Source of the DNA: Enterococcus termitis
GTDB taxonomy: Bacteria; Bacillota; Bacilli; Lactobacillales; Enterococcaceae
NCBI RefSeq assembly: GCF_001730305.1
Contig: NZ_MIJY01000007.1
Coordinates: 1-64,000, forward strand
Direction: 5' to 3'
Length of the DNA stretch: 64,000 bases
Shown here: positions 58,999 through 64,000 of the stretch, piece by piece
Layout of the letters: each line of letters begins with the position of its first letter
How positions within the stretch are numbered: position 1 is the stretch's first letter
Notes under the pieces: generated by a model
Told to the model about the DNA's origin: nothing
The model's input: the letters and a program-made list of their open reading frames with translations, nothing else
The model's database searches: none
Position numbers and translations under genes: made by a program

Positions 58999-59760
58999 TC
59001 ATTTTACGCGTCGAAATTTATGAAACGGCAATACTCTCATTTCAACTTTTCCCACAATCTCTTTTTCATCCAACAACTGATAGTAACGACTATCAGATGC
59101 ATAAGGACGATTGTCACCTAATACCAAATACTTACCCTCTGGAATTTTTGTTTCACCCGTTAATGAAAGAATTGAAAAATCCTCTGTAAAGAGTCGTCCA
59201 TTTTCTTGTGCTTGCTGTTGTTCCTTTTGAATGAAGGTTTCTTCTTTCGACACTCCATCAATCGTTAATTGATCATTCTTATAGACAACTGTTTGACCAG
59301 GCAACCCAATCACTCTACGGATATCGGTTTGCTTCGTACGGCCTCTTTGAATCGCGACAAGATCAAACGTTTTGATTTTCGCTCTTTTACTAACATAAAC
59401 AAATTCACCATCACGCAAAGTAGGAATCATCGAATATCCCTCTACTTTTGCAAATGTAAAGAAGAAGAATGAGAGAATGAACAAAATCACTCCAGTCACA
59501 GCTAATGCACCGAAAAGTTCCATAAAAAATACAGTTATTTTCTTTTGCTTCTTTTTACGTTTTTTTAAATTTTTACGCTTTTTCGTATTTGCCTTCGTTC
59601 TTTTTCTTTTTTTCGCTTCAACAGCTTCTTTAGGTACTGGTTTTCTGCGTTTCTTTTTGTTCTTTGCCTTTTCCTGAAGCTCAGGTTTAGTTCGCTTTTC
59701 TACTTTATCGGGTGACTTAGGACGTCCTCTTTTTAATTTTCTATTTTTTTGTGATTCCAT
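58999..59760 (-). CDS. Atypical type I signal peptidase of WxL locus 2
   Basis: 253 residues. The first 75 are extremely Lys/Arg rich (KKRKRTKANTKKRKNLKKRKKK), then one membrane helix (77-104). The catalytic Ser is S110 (VEGYSMIPTL). The general-base Lys expected in 'x-K-R-V-I-G-L-P-G' is R148 (DIRRVIGLPG). The late box LGDNRPYASDSRY is normal. Only one subunit helix, as in Gram-positive SPases. It ends the WxL locus 2 operon and may process or chaperone its secreted proteins. Confidence 0.8.
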   Translation of the reverse strand: MESQKNRKLKRGRPKSPDKVEKRTKPELQEKAKNKKKRRKPVPKEAVEAKKRKRTKANTKKRKNLKKRKKKQKKITVFFMELFGALAVTGVILFILSFFFFTFAKVEGYSMIPTLRDGEFVYVSKRAKIKTFDLVAIQRGRTKQTDIRRVIGLPGQTVVYKNDQLTIDGVSKEETFIQKEQQQAQENGRLFTEDFSILSLTGETKIPEGKYLVLGDNRPYASDSRYYQLLDEKEIVGKVEMRVLPFHKFRRVK

Positions 59761-59779
59761 CCTAAATCACCTCAATTGG

Positions 59780-60448
59780 CTACTTTTTATTTTTTAATGC
59801 AGACTCATTGACTTTATATAGTTCAATAACCTTTTTTTCGTATTGTTGTACTTTTTTGATATCTTTTCGGTACTCCTCAACCAAAGCAGGATTATTGTAA
59901 AAACGTGTGTAATTGTTTGTCGCATTAGTTCCAAGTTCTTTCATTGAATTGTAGTAGCGATTTAGAGTCAGTTGACCTTCTTCCGTGTTGACTGTACTCG
60001 CTTTTTTTGACCCAAAGCTACTCATCGCATTTGAAAGATAACGCAGATTGCCATCTGTTTTTGTTTGACTTTCAGAACCCTTGCCAGCTTTTTCTAATTC
60101 ACTATCAAAATCCTGCAGCAAATAGTAGCCTTGTACGATCGAATCAGAATCTTCTGTCGTTAAATTCGTTGATTGATAGTAAACAGCATACGCACCAGCT
60201 CCTGCAAATAAAACAGAGCACAGCAGAAACAACAGCATCGTATTCCTCTGATTTTTTTTCTTAGCTAGCAACCTTTTCCGCATAAAATAGATTTTTTTTC
60301 TCTTTTTCTTATTTTTCGGTCGTTTTGTACTAATGGATTTCAATTTTCTTCTAGTCCCTAAGGTTAAAAACAGAAAAAGCACAAAGAACAAACCTGTGAG
60401 GATCGCTAATACTGACATACTTGCAAAAATCCAATCTAGTGTAGTCAT
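59780..60448 (-). CDS. WxL-locus membrane protein, unknown
   Basis: 222 residues. Two membrane helices (about 8-30 and 71-89) separated by a very basic loop (STKRPKNKKKRKKIYFMRKR), and an extracellular helical domain of 130 residues with Tyr/Asn-rich repeats (NRYYNSMKEL, NYTRFYNNPALVEEY). Encoded between DUF916 and signal peptidase genes; AGGAGGAGAGG upstream. I do not recognise the family. Confidence 0.65.
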   Translation of the reverse strand: MTTLDWIFASMSVLAILTGLFFVLFLFLTLGTRRKLKSISTKRPKNKKKRKKIYFMRKRLLAKKKNQRNTMLLFLLCSVLFAGAGAYAVYYQSTNLTTEDSDSIVQGYYLLQDFDSELEKAGKGSESQTKTDGNLRYLSNAMSSFGSKKASTVNTEEGQLTLNRYYNSMKELGTNATNNYTRFYNNPALVEEYRKDIKKVQQYEKKVIELYKVNESALKNKK

Positions 60449-60472
60449 CGTCCTCTCCTCCTGTTCTCTTTT

Positions 60473-61564
60473 CTATTTTTTGTTCACTTGTCTATTTTTA
60501 CGTTGCTCATTTTTTCTCGTTTTTTCGCTATTTTTTCTGATTGCTCGAATAATGAAAAAGACGATCAAGATAAGAGCAAAGATACCTACGGCAATTCCCA
60601 CGATCACTACCCAGTTGATTCCTTTTTCTTGAACTAAGCCAAGATCAGAACGGTTGAATTTATCTGCTTCTTCATTGGTGATTTCAAAATCTTCTGTCCA
60701 TTCCCATTTACGATCTCCTGAAGTAGCTAAAATATGTGCACGGTATTTGCCCGCTACCATTTTTTCCCCATCCATGCTAGTTGGAAATGTCATATTAGAA
60801 TTAGGCGCCATACGCATAGAAGCCTTTTTTGTTTCATAGATAACTTCGTCATTTTTTTCTGACATGATTTGTGTTTCGATTGATAAGTTATCTAAGAAGT
60901 TTGCTTCCACATTAGATAGATCGGTATAGACAACATTACGATAGTTTGCTTGTCCTGCATAAACTTTGTTTAACTCTAAATTAGGTTGGACTTCCGTATC
61001 ATTTTCAGTCAATACCATCGCAATAACGTAGGCGTATTTATTAACCACATTCGCTCCTTTTTGCTTTTCCTTTTCTTCTTTAGTATCCGCTTTTTTCAGT
61101 TGGATACCACCTACGATTTTACCATCAATAGAGGCTTGAGGCATAGCGATTGCTATATCGAGATTTTTTTCTGATTGAGCAGGTATCGTTACTTTTTCTG
61201 GTGCTTTTACGATATCCGTGAAGTCATACTTCAAAGAAGCATCTTTTTTTAAGTTCGTTGGTCCATATTCAATGACACCATTCATATTAGTCTTTGCACC
61301 ATTTAAACTAACTTCTACAGTAATCTCTTGATCTGTCGGATTTTTTAATATGATTTGAACCGTTTGTTTTTGATCCGGATTCATACGTAAATCAAAATAA
61401 CCGATATCTTGTTTTTGGTTTTCTGGTTTTTTGATTTCATAAATGAATCCTGTAGCTCCTCCTGCATTCTTATCCTCTTCAGCATAAGTAATTTGAGAAA
61501 AACCGATAAAACTATTAAACGAAATAAAAATAATCAGTGCTATGTATTGTAATGTTTTTTTCAT
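60473..61564 (-). CDS. DUF916/DUF3324 (WxL-interacting) surface protein
   Basis: 363 residues from ATG 61564 (GAGGGA upstream; an upstream ATG is less well placed). Signal peptide (about 1-30), IGYFDLRMNPDQKQ, NGVIEYGPTN, KYAYVIAMVLTEN, RMAPNSNMTFP, then membrane helix (about 315-338) and basic tail. Same architecture and about the same length as the protein of locus 1, presumably anchoring the WxL proteins of this locus. Confidence 0.85.
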   Translation of the reverse strand: MKKTLQYIALIIFISFNSFIGFSQITYAEEDKNAGGATGFIYEIKKPENQKQDIGYFDLRMNPDQKQTVQIILKNPTDQEITVEVSLNGAKTNMNGVIEYGPTNLKKDASLKYDFTDIVKAPEKVTIPAQSEKNLDIAIAMPQASIDGKIVGGIQLKKADTKEEKEKQKGANVVNKYAYVIAMVLTENDTEVQPNLELNKVYAGQANYRNVVYTDLSNVEANFLDNLSIETQIMSEKNDEVIYETKKASMRMAPNSNMTFPTSMDGEKMVAGKYRAHILATSGDRKWEWTEDFEITNEEADKFNRSDLGLVQEKGINWVVIVGIAVGIFALILIVFFIIRAIRKNSEKTRKNEQRKNRQVNKK

Positions 61565-61589
61565 AGAAATTCCCTCTTTCCCTTTAAAC

Positions 61590-61624
61590 ATAAGATCACT
61601 GACCCCATAAATAGGGATCAGTGT
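61590..61624. repeat. Stem-loop between WxL and DUF916 genes of locus 2
   Basis: CACTGACCCC and GGGATCAGTG form a hairpin without T-run, in the same position as the hairpin of locus 1. Probably tunes expression across the junction. Confidence 0.45.
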
Positions 61625-61658
61625 CTATTATTCAAAACGTTTTACTAATATGTGTTAA

Positions 61659-62456
61659 TTAAGGTGCTACTGGAGCTGGAGTGTATTCAATTGACCAAGT
61701 AACATCAGCTTGGTAAGTTCCAGTTGAAATGCTTAATCCTGCTGGTACAGTAAGAACAACTGAGTCACCTGCTAAACCAGTAGATACATCGTTACGAACG
61801 TTTGTAACATCTGCTGCAGATTGTCCAAATTCAGCAGTGTAAGTTCCTAAACCAATTGCTCCTGTTGAAGCTGTGTTATCAAATACTTGTTGTGAACCAC
61901 CATCTTCAGTTAAAACAAGGTTTTTTGGTGTTGCAGTTGGCCAGTTAGCAACAGGCATATCTGAGTTCAACATTCCATTTGAGTAAGCAATAGTTGCACC
62001 ATTTAATAAGTTTGTACCATTTTTAAATTGTTGTGTTAGGTTTGCTCTGATTTCATATGTGTGGTCATTTCCTGCACGTTTGTCTGTCCATTGTACGAAG
62101 TGTCCACGTGTAATATCGTTAGCAGAAGCATCTTTAGTTACTAAAGCTGCAGCTTTGTATGTTTGAGCTGTTGGTGATACACCAATTGTTTGCTCACCGA
62201 AGTCTAAGTTAGAAACAGCATCAATTGTGATTGGTCCGCCATTTGGGTTTACAGTGATTTCTTCACCTGGATCGATTGTTTCCCCTGGTTTTTCTGGATC
62301 AGTTATTTCATTTGTTGAGTCATCTTCTTTATAGATGATTGTACCTTTACCAGTAAGTGTTTTTGATTCTGTTTCAGCGAATGCTGCTGGTCCTACCAAA
62401 GCTCCTGCTGTCATTGTTGCTAATAGTGCTACTGAACTTAATGTTTTGAATTTCAT
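61659..62456 (-). CDS. WxL-domain surface protein with variant first motif
   Basis: 265 residues. Signal peptide cut near AFA (28), TGKGTIIYKEDDS, Pro/Glu linker, and domain start ITIDAVSNLDFGEQ. The first WxL motif is replaced by HTYEIRANL (Tyr for Trp); the distal motif is ADVTWSIEYTP. AGGAGG upstream. Codon use is the cleanest of the locus (few rare codons), suggesting high expression, as expected for the abundant WxL member. Confidence 0.85.
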   Translation of the reverse strand: MKFKTLSSVALLATMTAGALVGPAAFAETESKTLTGKGTIIYKEDDSTNEITDPEKPGETIDPGEEITVNPNGGPITIDAVSNLDFGEQTIGVSPTAQTYKAAALVTKDASANDITRGHFVQWTDKRAGNDHTYEIRANLTQQFKNGTNLLNGATIAYSNGMLNSDMPVANWPTATPKNLVLTEDGGSQQVFDNTASTGAIGLGTYTAEFGQSAADVTNVRNDVSTGLAGDSVVLTVPAGLSISTGTYQADVTWSIEYTPAPVAP

Positions 62457-62488
62457 GTGTGTTTCCTCCTAGTTTGTATGTGTGTGTT

Positions 62489-63295
62489 TTATGGTAACTC
62501 GGCTAATATCCAAGTTAACTCTGTTTGATATTGTACTGGATGGATCTTAACACCATCTGGTACGGATAAAAAGATTGCTTGGTTTCCGTAGACTTCCTGA
62601 TTCTCAAAATTCTCATCTAGGATCGGCTGATTTTTTTCATCAAGCTTAGGAAATAGAGTATTTGGCTGATCATGGTTATTCTCTTTTGAGGCACCAAACG
62701 AAATGATCCAAGTTCCTCTTCCTTGTCCTGTTTCAGCTGAAGCTACTGGAAATGTAGTTCCTTGTGCATTCAATTGAATGATATCTTTACTGATTTGGGG
62801 CGATTTTTCTTGCGTATAAGCAGTATTTGCCCACGTTTTATCAAACGACAGGACAGCCCCTTTCAGTTCTTTTTCACCATCTTCTTGAATCACGTCATTT
62901 TTGAATTGATACTCTTGGCGAACTTGAAGTGTCCAGCCTAAACTCTCTGCTCTTGAATCTGTGATCTGCAGGAAGTTTCCTCTTGCAGACGGTCCATCAT
63001 GAAATAACTGTGCATTTACATAAAAATTACGGTTTGTTTCAGTAATTTTATTACTACCGAAATTCAATGTGGGTGCAAAATCAAATCGAAGTAATCCGTC
63101 TGTTGAAGGTCCTGGTCCTGGATCAACTGGTTTCTCCGGATTTTCCGGATCTACAGGAGTCTTAGGTACTTCCCCAGTATATTCAATCGTTCCTTTACCA
63201 GTAATTGTACCTTCTTCAGCCGATACAGAAAGCGCAGTGCCTTGGATCGTTAAAAACAGTAAACTGACAGTTAAAATCCAGATTTGTTTTTTCAT
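62489..63295 (-). CDS. WxL-domain surface protein
   Basis: 268 residues. Signal peptide (1-27), GTITGKGTIEYTGEVP, linker with PENPEKPVDPGPGP, domain start LLRFDFAPTLNFGS, first motif LGWTLQVRQEYQF, distal motif TELTWILAELP. Its start overlaps the upstream stop (ATGA). Shares the GKGTI-Y opening with the next WxL protein. Confidence 0.9.
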   Translation of the reverse strand: MKKQIWILTVSLLFLTIQGTALSVSAEEGTITGKGTIEYTGEVPKTPVDPENPEKPVDPGPGPSTDGLLRFDFAPTLNFGSNKITETNRNFYVNAQLFHDGPSARGNFLQITDSRAESLGWTLQVRQEYQFKNDVIQEDGEKELKGAVLSFDKTWANTAYTQEKSPQISKDIIQLNAQGTTFPVASAETGQGRGTWIISFGASKENNHDQPNTLFPKLDEKNQPILDENFENQEVYGNQAIFLSVPDGVKIHPVQYQTELTWILAELP

Positions 63296-63648
63296 CTGTC
63301 CGCCTCCGTTTCTTTTTTACGTTTCTTTAAGAAAAAGAAAACTGCTATGACGATCAACGCGACGCCGCTAAGTCCTATCGAGCCTTTGATTAATTCTCCT
63401 GTAGAAGGATATCTTCCAACTGGTTTTTCAACTTTAGGTTCGGAAGGAGTAGACGGTGTTGGTTTTGAAGGCTCTGTTGTCGGTTCTGTCGTTGGTTCTG
63501 TTGAGTCTTCGTAAAACGTGATAATACCATCTGTAACTACTTGCCCCCCATTTTGGTTTTCCGCTGCATACGTATCAGATACACTGATTCCGATAAGTGA
63601 AAACCCTATAATAGAAGATAACAAGATAGATACTATTTTTTTTCTCAT
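63292..63648 (-). CDS. Small sortase-type surface protein with YPSTG signal
   Basis: 118 residues from ATG 63648 (GGAGAG upstream). Signal peptide, a Thr/Glu/Pro stalk (STEPTTEPTTEPSKPTPSTPS), then YPSTGE, a membrane helix (about 88-108) and KKRKK. The sorting motif is YPSTG instead of LPxTG. Counterpart of the LPHTG protein in locus 1. Confidence 0.75.
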   Translation of the reverse strand: MRKKIVSILLSSIIGFSLIGISVSDTYAAENQNGGQVVTDGIITFYEDSTEPTTEPTTEPSKPTPSTPSEPKVEKPVGRYPSTGELIKGSIGLSGVALIVIAVFFFLKKRKKETEADR

Positions 63649-63665
63649 ACTTTTCTCTCCTATTA

Positions 63666-64000
63666 TTATGGATTTACTGGGGGTGGACCTGCAACTAATT
63701 CCCAAACGATCGTCGCTTCATATTCTCCAGCTTCTACAGATTGACCAGATTCAACTTTTAATTTGAATCCATCTCCTTCTGGTGACCAAGTTCCACTAAT
63801 GTTATATGGATCGTTATTTTCATTTTTACGTGAAGCAATGGCCTGTGAAGCACCCATCAATGTGATCTCTTTATTTTGATGCACATAACGGATCGCTCTT
63901 GGAATATATACACTCGGATCATCAACTTTTGCTAATTCTTTTTCTAAACGCGCATTCAATGTCCAAGTTTCCTGAACAGCACGACCGTCTTTTACAACTA
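63666..64000 (-). CDS. WxL-domain surface protein, C-terminal part
   Basis: Open to the right edge; the start is outside the window. The visible 110 residues contain VQETWTLNARLEKEL (first WxL motif), LKVESGQSVEAGEYEATIVWELVAGPPPVNP (distal motif) and the stop. Gene order suggests it is the upstream, possibly large, WxL protein of locus 2. Confidence 0.8.
   Translation of the reverse strand, partial: VVKDGRAVQETWTLNARLEKELAKVDDPSVYIPRAIRYVHQNKEITLMGASQAIASRKNENNDPYNISGTWSPEGDGFKLKVESGQSVEAGEYEATIVWELVAGPPPVNP

Overview
The window comes from a low-GC Firmicute, almost certainly an Enterococcus. The evidence is two WxL/DUF916 cell-surface operons, a metK gene behind an SMK-box (SAM-III) leader, an Mga-type regulator, and a heterodimeric multidrug ABC exporter with a TetR regulator. 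I cannot name the species.

Layout. 1-110 is the end of an IS3-family element. 397-3073 holds housekeeping genes: a PAP2 phosphatase, the tRNA-modification pair ytqA/ytqB (mnmL/mnmM), and a small YiaA/B-like membrane protein. 3.6-13.3 kb is WxL locus 1. It is transcribed leftwards from about 11.1 kb (large WxL adhesin, vestigial micro-ORF, LPXTG protein, two WxL proteins, DUF916 protein). An OmpR-type winged-helix regulator lies on one side and an Mga-type regulator plus a small secreted protein on the other. 14,005-49,273 is a complete siphovirus-type prophage bounded by a 17-bp direct repeat. 49.3-53.6 kb is the ABC exporter and its TetR regulator; the prophage sits in the last codons of the exporter gene. 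53.6-58.8 kb carries an esterase, a LysE exporter, an MFS exporter and metK. 59-64 kb is WxL locus 2, ending in an atypical signal peptidase I and running off the right edge.

Prophage. The integrase, two lysogeny-associated membrane genes and the CI-like repressor are on the + strand at the right end. A strong divergent promoter, with its operator in the -35/-10 spacer, drives the leftward early genes: Cro-like, Rha, ERF recombinase, DUF1351, HNHc nuclease, replication initiator, SSB, orphan cytosine methyltransferase and a RinA-like late regulator. The late genes follow: TerS, TerL, portal, minor head, scaffold, capsid, major tail, fibre, holin, connectors, tape measure, baseplate, metalloprotease and amidase. 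The holin and fibre genes lie between major tail and connector genes rather than beside the endolysin.

Most unusual points: a structured region between scaffold and capsid with three copies of one module and an intrinsic terminator; a perfect 28-bp inverted repeat around a 38-codon gene between cI and cro; opposite-strand micro-genes with near-identical promoters; a probable +1 frameshift (CCC-TAA) at the end of the capsid gene; an orphan ssb 5' fragment in front of an HNH gene; a signal peptidase with Arg at the general-base Lys position; and a 97-residue metzincin-like protein in the tail module. All assignments are from reading the sequence; no database search was run.
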